From Hyphomicrobium_A sp963776675 (lineage in GTDB: Bacteria; Pseudomonadota; Alphaproteobacteria; Rhizobiales; Hyphomicrobiaceae), in the NCBI GenBank assembly GCA_963776675.1, contig CAVZNR010000057.1, positions 1-64,000 of the forward strand: 64,000 bases of DNA, in the 5' to 3' direction. Shown one piece after another: positions 8,686 through 16,965 of the stretch; positions within the stretch are counted from its first letter, which is position 1; each line of letters starts with the position of its first letter. The translations under genes were made by a program, and so were the position numbers. The notes under the pieces were generated by a model. That model was given only the letters and a program-made list of their open reading frames with translations. It made no database searches and was not told the DNA's origin.

Positions 8686-9354
8686 TCACAACAGCAGCGT
8701 GATCTTCTTGAAGATCACCTCGCCGACGAGCAGCACGCCGAAGACAGAGAGCAGCAGGCCGGCGATCTGGTTGATCAACTTGAGGCGTGCCTCGCTCACG
8801 CGATGGCGGAAGCGCCCGATCAGGTGCGACAGGCCCACCCACCAAGCCAGGCTGCCGCCCATCACGGCGGCGACGATCGTCAGTGCATCGACGTAGCTCT
8901 CCACCTCCACGAAGGTCGACACACCGCCGAAGATGGCGAACAACCCGAGCACGGCGCCCGGGTTGGTGATGGTGAGCAGGAATGTCTGCGGAATGTCCCA
9001 GACGAAATCGCGTAGCGTTTCCCGTTGCTCGTCTCCGATTGCCACCGGTACGAAGCGCGGCGTCGCGAAATAGAGCTTGAGGCCGAAGGCCAGCAGCACC
9101 AGCCCGCCCAGGACCTGGATCGTCAGCCGATGATAGGCGACCGCGCCCGAGATAGCGCCGACGCCAAGCGCGGCACACAGCGCGATCAGGCCATCTCCGA
9201 ACATTGCGCCAATGCCCGCCGCAATGCCGCCCCAGAAGCCGCGCTCGATCGCGCGCTGGATGCACAGCACGTTGACGGGGCCGACGGGAGCGGCCACAAG
9301 AATCCCGATGATCACCCCGACGGGAATGATAAGGGGATTGGGTAACAGTTGCAT
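8686..9354 (-). CDS. LysE/RhtB family amino-acid exporter
   Basis: A 222-residue inner-membrane protein with about six hydrophobic segments. The N-terminus (IPVGVIIGILVAAPVGPVNVLCIQRAIERGFWGG) has the family pattern, including the GPVN turn. The central hydrophilic loop and the C-terminal pair of helices also fit LysE/RhtB efflux carriers, which export amino acids or related metabolites. The substrate cannot be assigned. GGAG lies 5 nt before the ATG. It is divergent from the secreted protein at 9469. Confidence 0.85.
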   Translation of the reverse strand: MQLLPNPLIIPVGVIIGILVAAPVGPVNVLCIQRAIERGFWGGIAAGIGAMFGDGLIALCAALGVGAISGAVAYHRLTIQVLGGLVLLAFGLKLYFATPRFVPVAIGDEQRETLRDFVWDIPQTFLLTITNPGAVLGLFAIFGGVSTFVEVESYVDALTIVAAVMGGSLAWWVGLSHLIGRFRHRVSEARLKLINQIAGLLLSVFGVLLVGEVIFKKITLLL

Positions 9355-9468
9355 TCACGCTCCCATGTCGGCCACGTAGCGGGCCGCGGGCGCAGAAGCG
9401 GCACAGGAGCTACTGTCTTGGCATGCTCGATAGTGCCGCGATCGACGGCATCGCGCCGGAGTTCACGG

Positions 9469-10092
9469 ATGAGTTCTCCCCCCATGCCGCGGCTCAGCCG
9501 CATGGCCGTATTGGTACTTGCGCTGCTCCTCAATGTCCATCTGGGCACGAGCCCTGCGCTGGAAAGGCGCGGCGCTCCGGGCCCGCTCGAGCCTGAGCGT
9601 CATGGCGCCGTTTCTACGCCACCCCAAGCGCACCCGCAGACCAAGGCGCTCCCTGGGCCTGTGGAGGAGATGCGGGAGGCGATCCTTGCCGCAACCCGCT
9701 CCGGCCGCATCGAAGACTTGCAGGTGCCGCTCGACTGGAACGAGCTCAAGCCCGATATCGCACCCAAGCTGGTCGATGATCCGATCGCCTTCTGGAAGAA
9801 GAAATCCGGCGACGGCGAGGGGCGCGAAATTCTCGCCATGCTCGCCAACATCCTGCAGATGCGCCCCGCCGAGCTGCCGCTGGGCAAGGACCTCGAAAAC
9901 AACATCGTCTACGTCTGGCCCTACCTGGCCGAGGCGAAGCTCGATCGGCTGACGCCCGCCGAGGAGGTCGACCTTTTGCGCCTCGTCAGCCCCGAGACGG
10001 CCAAAGCCATGCGCGCCGCCAAGAAGTGGACGTGGTGGCGGCTGACGATCGGAGCCGACGGAACCTGGCATTCGTTCAGAATGGCCGAATAA
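9469..10092 (+). CDS. Secreted protein of unknown function
   Basis: A 207-residue protein whose ATG at 9469 follows GGAG by 7 nt. An N-terminal hydrophobic segment (RMAVLVLALLLNVHLG) indicates export or an anchor. The mature part contains VPLDWNELKPDIAPKL and a Trp-rich end (KKWTWWRLTIGADGTWHSF). I do not recognise a named family. It sits upstream of the L,D-transpeptidase in the same direction, which loosely suggests an envelope role. Confidence 0.6.
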   Translation: MSSPPMPRLSRMAVLVLALLLNVHLGTSPALERRGAPGPLEPERHGAVSTPPQAHPQTKALPGPVEEMREAILAATRSGRIEDLQVPLDWNELKPDIAPKLVDDPIAFWKKKSGDGEGREILAMLANILQMRPAELPLGKDLENNIVYVWPYLAEAKLDRLTPAEEVDLLRLVSPETAKAMRAAKKWTWWRLTIGADGTWHSFRMAE

Positions 10093-10185
10093 AGCTTCGC
10101 GAAACCATAGGGAGCATGCACGCAACCGCTCTGGTCGCCACGCGTTATCAACTCAACGGACAATGGTACGTTGAGGATCGAGCAG

Positions 10186-10888
10186 ATGAAGTGGCGTGCA
10201 GCTTTGGCGATTCTAGCAGCGGTGAGCGCAACACCGGCGGCGGCCCAGTGGTTCCCGCAATGGGAGCAGGATGGTCGACGGCCCTTCTGGGAGCAGCAGC
10301 CGCGCAGTCAGGGCCTAGGCAATCCGCCGAGTGTCAACCGCCAGCCAATCATCCGCGACGGCGGCGGGCGCCCCTTTATCGAGCCCCAGGCGCCCGAGAA
10401 GATCGCCTTCGATAGCAACTTTGCGCCCAACTCCATCGTCATCGATTTTGCCGGACGCACGCTCTACTACGTCCTGTCGCCGACCGAGGCCTATCGCTAT
10501 CCCATTTCGGTCGGGCGTGAAGGCTTCTCGTGGACCGGCACCGAGGTCATCAGCCGCAAGCAGGAGTGGCCCGACTGGAATCCGCCCAAGGAGATGATCG
10601 CGCGCGACAAGCGGCTGCCCGACAAGATGACCGGCGGCATCCGCAATCCCTTGGGCGCGCTCGCGCTCTATCTCGGCAACACGCTCTACCGCATCCACGG
10701 CACCAACGACGAGTTCGAGCATCGGACAGGCGGCCTCGTCGGGTTGCTTCCGCATGCTGAACGAGCACGTGGTGCATCTGGCGAGCCTCGCCGGCATCGG
10801 TACACCGGTGATGGTGGTCAAGAGCCTGCCGAAATCGCTGACGCAGTCGGCGCCGCAGTCGCAAGCGAGCGAGCAGAGCCCGCTCTAG
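10186..10888 (+). pseudogene. L,D-transpeptidase (YkuD domain), frameshifted
   Basis: Signal peptide MKWRAALAILAAVSATPAAA, then a YkuD L,D-transpeptidase domain that crosslinks peptidoglycan (3-3 links) or attaches proteins to it. The ATG at 10186 has GAGG upstream. The reading frame breaks near 10715. Up to HGTND the protein is normal; then one extra base shifts it. In the other frame the catalytic motif (SIGQAASSGCFRMLNEHV) continues to TAG at 10886-10888. Removing one base in TTCGAGCATCGG restores the family sequence. Without that correction the frame runs unnaturally through antisense pyrC into ygfZ. The restored stop overlaps the pyrC stop (CTAG), which supports the corrected end. Confidence 0.8.
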
Positions 10889-12213
10889 ATACCCTCGAGG
10901 AAGCCGACGGGAGCGCCGCGCGCCTGCGCTGCCAGCTCGCCCTCCCACATGACCTTGTGGCCGCGAACGAAAGTGCCGATCGGCCACCCGGTCACCGCGC
11001 GGCCGTCATAGGGCGTCCAGCCGCAGCGGCTGGCAATCCAAGCATTGGTGATGGTTTCGGAGCGCTTCATGTCGACCACCGTCAGGTCGGCGTCGTAGCC
11101 GACCGCGATGCGCCCCTTGCCGCGAATGCCGAACAGGCGCTGCGGGCCGGCACTGGTGAGATCGACGAAGCGCTCCAGACTCAGCCGCCCCGCATTGACA
11201 TGGTCCAGCATAATGGGCACCAGCGTCTGCACGCCGGTCATGCCCGAGTGCGAGGCGGGATAGGCGTGCTCCTTCTCCTCGCGCGTGTGCGGCGCGTGGT
11301 CGGAGCCCAGCACATCGACGACGCCATCGGCCAGCGCCGCCCAGATCGCGCGGCGATGGGCCTCGTCGCGCACCGGCGGGTTCATCTGCGCGTAAGTGCC
11401 AAGCTCGCGATAGCACTCGGGCGCCACAAGCGTCAGGTGGTGCGGCGTCACCTCCACGCTCGCCCAATCCTTGTGCTCGGCGAGAAAGGCCATCTCGTCG
11501 GCGGTCGACACATGAAGAATGTGGATCCGCTTTTTCAGCGTCTCGGCAAGGCGAACCAGGCGCTTGGTGGAGATGAGCGCCGCTTCCGCATCGCGCCATT
11601 CGGGATGCGACGAAGGATCGCCCGTGCGCCGCACCTCCATGCGCTGCTTGAGCCGCGCCTCGTCCTCCGAATGATAGGCAGAGCGGCGGCGGATGTGGGA
11701 CAGGATGCTTTTGAGCGAGGCCTCGTCATCGACCAGAAGATCACCCGTCGACGACCCTGCAAAAACCTTGACGCCGGCGGCGCCTTCAAGCCGCTCGAGC
11801 TCGGCCAGCGCCCCGATATTTTCACGCGTCGCGCCGATGTAGAAGGCGAAGTCGCACAGCATGCGGTTGCGGGCGCGCGCAACCTTGTCGGCGAGGGCGG
11901 CCGCGCTGGTCGTCGCCGGCTTGGTGTTGGGCATCTCGAACACCGCCGTGACGCCGCCTTTGACGGCCGAGCGGCTGCCCGTCTCCAGGTCCTCTTTGTG
12001 CTCCAGGCCCGGCTCGCGGAAATGCACCTGGGTATCGATGACGCCAGGAAGGATGTGCAGCCCCGCGGCGTCGATGATCTCTGCGGCTTTTTTCGCCTCG
12101 ATCGTGCCGATCGCGGCAATGCGCCCGCCCCGGATGCCGATATCGCGGACCCCGGTGCCATCCTGGTTGACGACGGTGCCACCTCTCAACACGAGGTCGA
12201 AAGTCCCGCTCAT
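10885..12213 (-). CDS. pyrC: Dihydroorotase
   Basis: A 442-residue amidohydrolase. The first zinc-ligand motif is DTQVHFREPG (about residue 60). Further motifs are the CO2-liganding region ...GVKVFAGSS (about 150), HILHVST and VTPHHL for the His ligands, and LGSDHAPHT for the catalytic Asp. These fit dihydroorotase, the third step of pyrimidine synthesis (carbamoyl-aspartate to dihydroorotate). GGAGG lies 5 nt before the ATG. It is divergent from ygfZ and convergent with the L,D-transpeptidase. A hydantoinase-like role is less likely given the DTQVHFREPG motif. Confidence 0.92.
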   Translation of the reverse strand: MSGTFDLVLRGGTVVNQDGTGVRDIGIRGGRIAAIGTIEAKKAAEIIDAAGLHILPGVIDTQVHFREPGLEHKEDLETGSRSAVKGGVTAVFEMPNTKPATTSAAALADKVARARNRMLCDFAFYIGATRENIGALAELERLEGAAGVKVFAGSSTGDLLVDDEASLKSILSHIRRRSAYHSEDEARLKQRMEVRRTGDPSSHPEWRDAEAALISTKRLVRLAETLKKRIHILHVSTADEMAFLAEHKDWASVEVTPHHLTLVAPECYRELGTYAQMNPPVRDEAHRRAIWAALADGVVDVLGSDHAPHTREEKEHAYPASHSGMTGVQTLVPIMLDHVNAGRLSLERFVDLTSAGPQRLFGIRGKGRIAVGYDADLTVVDMKRSETITNAWIASRCGWTPYDGRAVTGWPIGTFVRGHKVMWEGELAAQARGAPVGFLEGI

Positions 12214-12291
12214 TGCGCCTCCGCGCCTTGCCTCCGGCTCCCCGCCCGCATACGTAAAACGAACGCCGGTTGCAACCGGAGCGGGGAGATC

Positions 12292-13191
12292 ATGACTGAA
12301 ACAAAGATAGCCTTATTGCCCAATCGCGGCGTCGTCAGCGTCAACGGCGAGGATGCCGAGAAGCTCTTGCAGGGTGTTATCACCAACGAAATGGGGCTTC
12401 TGGCCACCCAGCCTGCCATTCATGCCGGGATGCTGACCCCCCAGGGCAAGATCCTGTTCGACTTCTTCGTGGTTAAGTCGCCGGACGGGTATTGCCTCGA
12501 GACAGGACGGGAGAACACTTTAGGCCTCGTCAACCAGCTCGCCCGCTACAAGCTGCGCTCCAAGGTCGACATCGACGACGTGTCCGCCGATTACGCCGTC
12601 GCCGCCGCCTGGGGCGGCCCTTACGAGCCGCACGGTCGCGGCAAGCAGCCGCTCGTTTTCGCCGATCCGCGCCTGCCCGACATGGGCTACCGAGAGCTCA
12701 TGACTATAGGCTCCGACTGGGCGCTCGCCGGCCGCAACGCCGACAGCGCCTCGCAGGACGACTATGACGCCCACCGCATCGCCCTCGGCGTGCCCGAAGG
12801 CGACAAGGACTATCCTCTGGGCGACACCTTCCCGCACGAGGCGCTGTTCGATCAGCTCCACGGCGTATCATTCGAGAAGGGGTGCTTCGTCGGTCAGGAG
12901 GTCGTCGCGCGCATGCAGTTCCGCAACATGGCGCGCAAGCGCGTCGTGCCGCTCGTCGGCGAGGAGCCGTTGCCCGCCTCGGGCGCGGCCATCTCCGCGG
13001 GCGGCGTGGAGATCGGCAAGCTCGGCTCCGTCGCCGGCAACAGGGGTCTGGCACTTGTGCGCATCGACCGCGCCGCCGAGTTTGCCGAGAAGGGTGAGAG
13101 CCTGCACGCCGGCGCGGTGCCGGTCAGGATCGATCTTCCGAGCTGGGCAACCTTCTCGCTCGCGCCCAACGCGACGGGCTCGCCTGCATGA
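12292..13191 (+). CDS. ygfZ: YgfZ/GcvT-domain folate-binding protein
   Basis: A 299-residue protein starting MTETKIALLPNRGVV after GGGGAG. The family signature KGCFVGQEVVARMQ (about residue 195) contains the conserved cysteine. YgfZ proteins use tetrahydrofolate in assembly or repair of certain Fe-S enzymes; the quinolinate synthase encoded nearby is an Fe-S protein, but any link is conjecture. The stop overlaps the next ATG (ATGA at 13188-13191), so it is coupled to tag. Confidence 0.92.
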   Translation: MTETKIALLPNRGVVSVNGEDAEKLLQGVITNEMGLLATQPAIHAGMLTPQGKILFDFFVVKSPDGYCLETGRENTLGLVNQLARYKLRSKVDIDDVSADYAVAAAWGGPYEPHGRGKQPLVFADPRLPDMGYRELMTIGSDWALAGRNADSASQDDYDAHRIALGVPEGDKDYPLGDTFPHEALFDQLHGVSFEKGCFVGQEVVARMQFRNMARKRVVPLVGEEPLPASGAAISAGGVEIGKLGSVAGNRGLALVRIDRAAEFAEKGESLHAGAVPVRIDLPSWATFSLAPNATGSPA

Positions 13192-13799
13192 CGGCGCCGC
13201 GCGTCAAGGCGCTCGCGCGCTGCCCGTGGGCAGGCATCGCCGATAGTGAATATGCGCGCTACCACGACGAGGAGTGGGGCGTGCCATTAACGCGCGATGA
13301 AGCCTTGTTCGAGAAGCTGGTGCTCGAAGGCTTCCAGGCGGGCCTGTCCTGGCTCACTATTCTGCGCAAGCGGCCGGCCTTTCGGCGGGCGTTCGACGGC
13401 TTTGATGTGCGCCGCATCGCCCGCTACAAATCCAAGGACGTCGCGCGCTTGATGAAGGACGAAGGCATCGTGCGCAATCGCGCGAAAATCGAGGCAACGA
13501 TCGACAACGCGAAAGCGTATTTGAACCTCAGCGAGCGCACGACGCTCAAAGCTTTCCTCTGGGGCCATCTCGACGACGGCCCCATCCAGAACCGCCACAA
13601 GAAGATGTCGGACATTCCCGCCCAAACCGAGTTGTCCAAGCACATTTCGAAGGCGCTCAAGGCCGAAGGCTTCCGCTTCGTCGGTCCGACGACCGTCTAC
13701 GCCTTCATGCAGTCGGCCGGGATGGTCAACGACCACCTCGTGAGTTGCCACCGTCACGCCCCCTGCGCCAAGCTGCAGCGGGCCGTTGTAAAGCTGTGA
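13188..13799 (+). CDS. tag: DNA-3-methyladenine glycosylase I
   Basis: A 203-residue TagI-type glycosylase that excises 3-methyladenine from alkylated DNA. Motifs: RCPWAG...YHDEEWGVP at the N-terminus, ending in the aromatic pocket, FQAGLSWLTILRKRPAFR for the helix-hairpin-helix core, and the C-terminal GPTTVYAFMQSAGMVNDH with zinc-binding His/Cys (HLVSCHRH). Length and motifs are standard. It overlaps the ygfZ stop by 4 nt and the HD-hydrolase gene follows 5 nt later, forming a three-gene run. Confidence 0.94.
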   Translation: MTAPRVKALARCPWAGIADSEYARYHDEEWGVPLTRDEALFEKLVLEGFQAGLSWLTILRKRPAFRRAFDGFDVRRIARYKSKDVARLMKDEGIVRNRAKIEATIDNAKAYLNLSERTTLKAFLWGHLDDGPIQNRHKKMSDIPAQTELSKHISKALKAEGFRFVGPTTVYAFMQSAGMVNDHLVSCHRHAPCAKLQRAVVKL

Positions 13800-13804
13800 G
13801 CACC

Positions 13805-14449
13805 ATGAAAAAGGATGTGCCCTCTCCGACAGATACGCCCGCGACCGCGACGCCCAAGCGTGCCTGGCAACGCATGCTTTCCGGCCGCCGCCTCGATCTT
13901 CTCGATCCCGATCCCGCCGACATCGAGATCGAGGACATCGCGCACGGGCTCGCCCGCGTCGCCCGCTGGAACGGACAGACGCTCGGGCCGCACGCCTTCT
14001 CGGTTGCCCAGCACTCTCTCGTCGTGGAGGAAATCGCCGTCGGGCGCGATCCCGCGTGGCCCGCCCCGTGGCGCCTTGCAGCGCTTTTGCACGATGCGCC
14101 CGAGTACGTCGTCGGCGATCTGATCAGTCCCTTCAAGAACGCCATTGGCCTAGACTACAAACAGCTCGAGCGCCGTTTGCTCACCGCCATCCACGCCCGC
14201 TTCGGTCTGCCGGCGGAGCTGCCAACTGCGGTGCAAACCGAGATCAAGGCTTGCGACCGAATCGCTGCCTTTTACGAGGCCACGAAGCTCGCCGGCTTCC
14301 AAGTCGGCGAGGCCGAATCCTTTTTCGGCAAGCCGAAGGGGCTGTCCGAGGAGAGCGTTCGCCTGCTCGAAAGCCTCAAGCCGGTGCCTTCTGACGCGGC
14401 GCAACGCACGTTTTTGGCGCGTTTTGCCTGGCTCAGCGAGCGGCTCTGA
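13805..14449 (+). CDS. HD-domain phosphohydrolase
   Basis: A 214-residue HD-superfamily hydrolase resembling the YfbR/YqeK-like group. Metal ligands are visible: His in SVAQHSLVV, the HD pair in LLHDAPEYVVGDL and a later Asp in KACDRIAAFYEA. A nucleotide 5'-monophosphatase role is plausible but unproven. The start at ATG 13805 lies 5 nt after tag. A longer upstream in-frame start would overlap tag and was not chosen. Confidence 0.8.
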   Translation: MKKDVPSPTDTPATATPKRAWQRMLSGRRLDLLDPDPADIEIEDIAHGLARVARWNGQTLGPHAFSVAQHSLVVEEIAVGRDPAWPAPWRLAALLHDAPEYVVGDLISPFKNAIGLDYKQLERRLLTAIHARFGLPAELPTAVQTEIKACDRIAAFYEATKLAGFQVGEAESFFGKPKGLSEESVRLLESLKPVPSDAAQRTFLARFAWLSERL

Positions 14450-14568
14450 ACGCTCTTCGGCGATTTAAAGAATTCAGTAGCAAACCCGGGCCGATGATCA
14501 GAAAAGGGCCACGATCGGAACGTATGACAGCCCCATTGGGGGGCTCCAAGAACCATTGGAGCACATAC

Positions 14569-15615
14569 ATGACCTCGCCCGCGCAGTTGAAGCGTTCGGC
14601 CGGGCTGGCCGAGCGTCAAGCGGAAGAGGCATCCCGCAGCGAAACTGCGGGTGTCGAGATCGGTCTCAATGCTGCGATCGTCGCAGTCGCAGACAATGAG
14701 CCGGTCGTTCTGATTATCCGGGGGGAAGCCGACGTGGCGGGAGCCACCGACGGACTGCCTTTCGGACCGTTCGCGCCGCTGCAGCACCGCACTTTCGAGG
14801 GTGGGCTCAGGGCGTGGGTGCGCCACCAGACCGGGCTCGACCTCGGTTACGCCGAGCAGCTCTATACGTTCGGCGATCGTGGGCGTCACGCCGAGCCCGG
14901 CAACTCGGCACCGCATATGGTCTCGATCGGCTACCTCGCGCTGACCCAAGCGCGCGCGCCGCACGAGCTGCAGCACGGTGCCTGGCGCAGCTGGTACCAC
15001 TACTTTCCCTGGGAGGATTGGCGCAAAGGCCGCCCCCCAATACTTGAAACCGCCATCGAGCCGCTCTTGCGAGAATGGGCGGCGCGCCCCGCGCTACGTC
15101 CCACTCCAGCGCGGCCTGTCAGCCGCCAGGAACGCGTGCGCATCTGCTTCGGCTTCGACGGTGCCGGGTGGGACGAGGAAAAAGTGCTCGACCGCTACGA
15201 GCTTCTGTACGAGGCCGGCCTCGTCGACGAGGCGAGCCGCGACGGGCGCGAGGCGGCGGGCACCTGGGGCGAGCGGCCGCGTTTCGGCGCACCCATGCAG
15301 TTCGATCACCGGCGCATTCTCGCTACCGCGATCGGGCGCGTACGCGCCAAGATCAAATACCGGCCTGTGATCTTCGAGCTGATGCCGGAGGAGTTCACGC
15401 TGTTCGAGCTCCAAAGGACGGTGGAGGCGATCTTAGGCCCGCATCTGCACAAGCAAAACTTCCGCCGCCTGGTGGAAGGCGCCGGGCTCGTCGAGCCGAC
15501 CGGCGAAGTGAAGATGCGTACAGGGGGACGGCCGGCAAAACTCTACCGCTTCCGCCGCGAAGTGCTGCTCGAGCGGCCTGCGCCTGGCGTGCGCGTAAAG
15601 CCTGCCAAGGCCTAA
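14569..15615 (+). CDS. nadQ: NUDIX/winged-helix NAD-biosynthesis regulator (NadQ/NrtR-like)
   Basis: A 348-residue protein. Residues ~25-180 form a NUDIX-like domain with a degenerate box (FEGGLRAWVRHQTGLDL), consistent with ligand sensing rather than catalysis. Residues ~250-345 form a winged-helix DNA-binding domain (FELMPEEFTLFELQRTVEAI ... GRPAKLYRFRRE). This matches the NrtR-like NAD regulators that alphaproteobacteria carry next to nadABC. The nadA promoter directly downstream holds two matching inverted repeats, its likely operators. GGAG lies 7 nt before the ATG. The name NadQ is my recollection for the alphaproteobacterial group and should be treated as inference. Confidence 0.78.
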   Translation: MTSPAQLKRSAGLAERQAEEASRSETAGVEIGLNAAIVAVADNEPVVLIIRGEADVAGATDGLPFGPFAPLQHRTFEGGLRAWVRHQTGLDLGYAEQLYTFGDRGRHAEPGNSAPHMVSIGYLALTQARAPHELQHGAWRSWYHYFPWEDWRKGRPPILETAIEPLLREWAARPALRPTPARPVSRQERVRICFGFDGAGWDEEKVLDRYELLYEAGLVDEASRDGREAAGTWGERPRFGAPMQFDHRRILATAIGRVRAKIKYRPVIFELMPEEFTLFELQRTVEAILGPHLHKQNFRRLVEGAGLVEPTGEVKMRTGGRPAKLYRFRREVLLERPAPGVRVKPAKA

Positions 15616-15729
15616 GAGGGACTCGAAGGGGGAAAGCCGCACAGCGAAAGGTTTTGGGAACCCTGCGCCTGACCGGGGCTTATTCCACCCTGGTCATCGC
15701 AGACCAATTACCGTATCTTACAAGGCACC

Positions 15730-15759
15730 TTGGAATGCTCAGTTTGAGCATTATATAAC
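15730..15759 (+). promoter_or_regulatory. nadA promoter
   Basis: TTGGAA (15730-15735), an 18-nt spacer and TATAAC (15754-15759) form a plausible sigma-70 promoter for nadABC. A perfect inverted repeat occupies the spacer, the classical position for repression. Confidence 0.55.
15734..15752. promoter_or_regulatory. NAD-regulator operator 1
   Basis: AATGCTCA-GTT-TGAGCATT is a perfect inverted repeat with 8-bp arms lying between the -35 and -10 elements of the nadA promoter. The same core recurs 65 bp downstream. Confidence 0.7.
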
Positions 15760-15798
15760 CATTAACCGGCGCCAAGCCGGCTCGTCTGATGGGCCATT

Positions 15799-15817
15799 AA
15801 TGCTCAAAGTGAGCAAT
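15799..15817. promoter_or_regulatory. NAD-regulator operator 2
   Basis: The core TGCTCA-AAG-TGAGCA (15801-15815) matches operator 1 except in the spacer and one outer base pair. It lies in the nadA leader, 23 nt before the start codon. Two copies of one palindrome around a single promoter suggest cooperative binding by the adjacent NUDIX/winged-helix protein. Confidence 0.65.
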
Positions 15818-15838
15818 AGCCTGCAGGAGGAGGACTGG

Positions 15839-16909
15839 ATGGATACGTTGCAAGCCCGCGTCCCCGACACGCGCTCCCCACAGAGCGCTGTGGTGTCGCG
15901 CATCCCCGCCCCGCCTCTGCCGGCCTTCACGCCGGAGCTGGCAGCCGAGATGGCGCCGCTCTATGCGCGCGTCCAGCACGTCGTCACGCCGATGGAGTGG
16001 CCGCACTATGCGCCGCTGATCAAGGCGATCAATGACCTCAAGAAGGAGCGCAACGCGGTCATTCTGGCGCACAACTACATGACGCCGGAGATCTTCCACT
16101 GTGTCGGCGACGTCCTCGGCGACTCCCTGCAGCTCGCCAAGGAGGCGCAGCGCACGGATGCCGACGTCATCGTGCAGGCGGGCGTGCACTTCATGGCCGA
16201 GACCTCGAAGCTTCTGAACCCCGACAAGACGGTGCTGATCCCGGATCTCAAGGCCGGCTGCTCGCTCGCCAACTCCATCACGGCCGAGGACGTGCGCATG
16301 CTGCGCGACGTCTACCCGGGCGTGCCGATCGTCACCTACGTCAACACCTCCGCCGCGGTCAAAGCCGAGTGTGACATCTGCTGCACATCGTCCAACGCAG
16401 TGAAGGTGGTGGAGAGCCTGGGCGCCCCGCGCGTGCTGCTCATCCCCGACGAGTATCTCGCCAAGTACGTGCAGACCAAGACCAAGGTCGAGATCATCGC
16501 CTGGAAGGGCCACTGCGAGGTGCACGAGCGCTTCACGGCGAAGGACATCGAAGAGATTCGCGCAGCCGACCCCGGCACCAAGATCATCGCGCACCCCGAG
16601 TGCCCGCCGGAGGTGCTCGACGTGTCGGACTTCACCGGCTCCACGTCGGCCATGATCAACTGGGTGAAGACCAATCATCCGCGCAAGGTTGCGCTGATCA
16701 CCGAGTGCTCGATGGCCTCGAACGTTGCGGTGGAGACGCCGGAGGTCGAGTTCATCCGCCCGTGCAACCTCTGCCCGCACATGAAGCGCATCAGCCTGGA
16801 GAACATCTACACGGCGCTGCGCGACATGCGCCACGAGGTGACGATCGACCCCACCGTCGCCGAGAAGGCGCGGCGCGCGGTCGAGCGCATGGTCAATCTG
16901 ACGAATTGA
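15839..16909 (+). CDS. nadA: Quinolinate synthase A
   Basis: A 356-residue NadA, the [4Fe-4S] enzyme that condenses iminoaspartate with dihydroxyacetone phosphate to quinolinate. Motifs: AHNYMTPEI near residue 72, DLKAGCSLAN with a cluster cysteine, CDICCTSSNAVKVV, and CNLCPHMKRI near the C-terminus. The ATG at 15839 is chosen over the one at 15800 because GGAGGAGG lies just before it and the upstream ATG sits inside operator 2. It is first in nadABC. Confidence 0.95.
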   Translation: MDTLQARVPDTRSPQSAVVSRIPAPPLPAFTPELAAEMAPLYARVQHVVTPMEWPHYAPLIKAINDLKKERNAVILAHNYMTPEIFHCVGDVLGDSLQLAKEAQRTDADVIVQAGVHFMAETSKLLNPDKTVLIPDLKAGCSLANSITAEDVRMLRDVYPGVPIVTYVNTSAAVKAECDICCTSSNAVKVVESLGAPRVLLIPDEYLAKYVQTKTKVEIIAWKGHCEVHERFTAKDIEEIRAADPGTKIIAHPECPPEVLDVSDFTGSTSAMINWVKTNHPRKVALITECSMASNVAVETPEVEFIRPCNLCPHMKRISLENIYTALRDMRHEVTIDPTVAEKARRAVERMVNLTN

Positions 16910-16965
16910 GCCACCGCAAAGCGGGCTCGCGCTCCTCGCCCGAGCACCTAGAGCAGCATCCGCCC

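Noticed and set aside
10171..13191. A single 1006-residue reading frame on the plus strand
   Set aside because: It joins a frameshifted L,D-transpeptidase, antisense of pyrC and the ygfZ gene. The middle has no protein-family character and pyrC on the other strand is clearly real.
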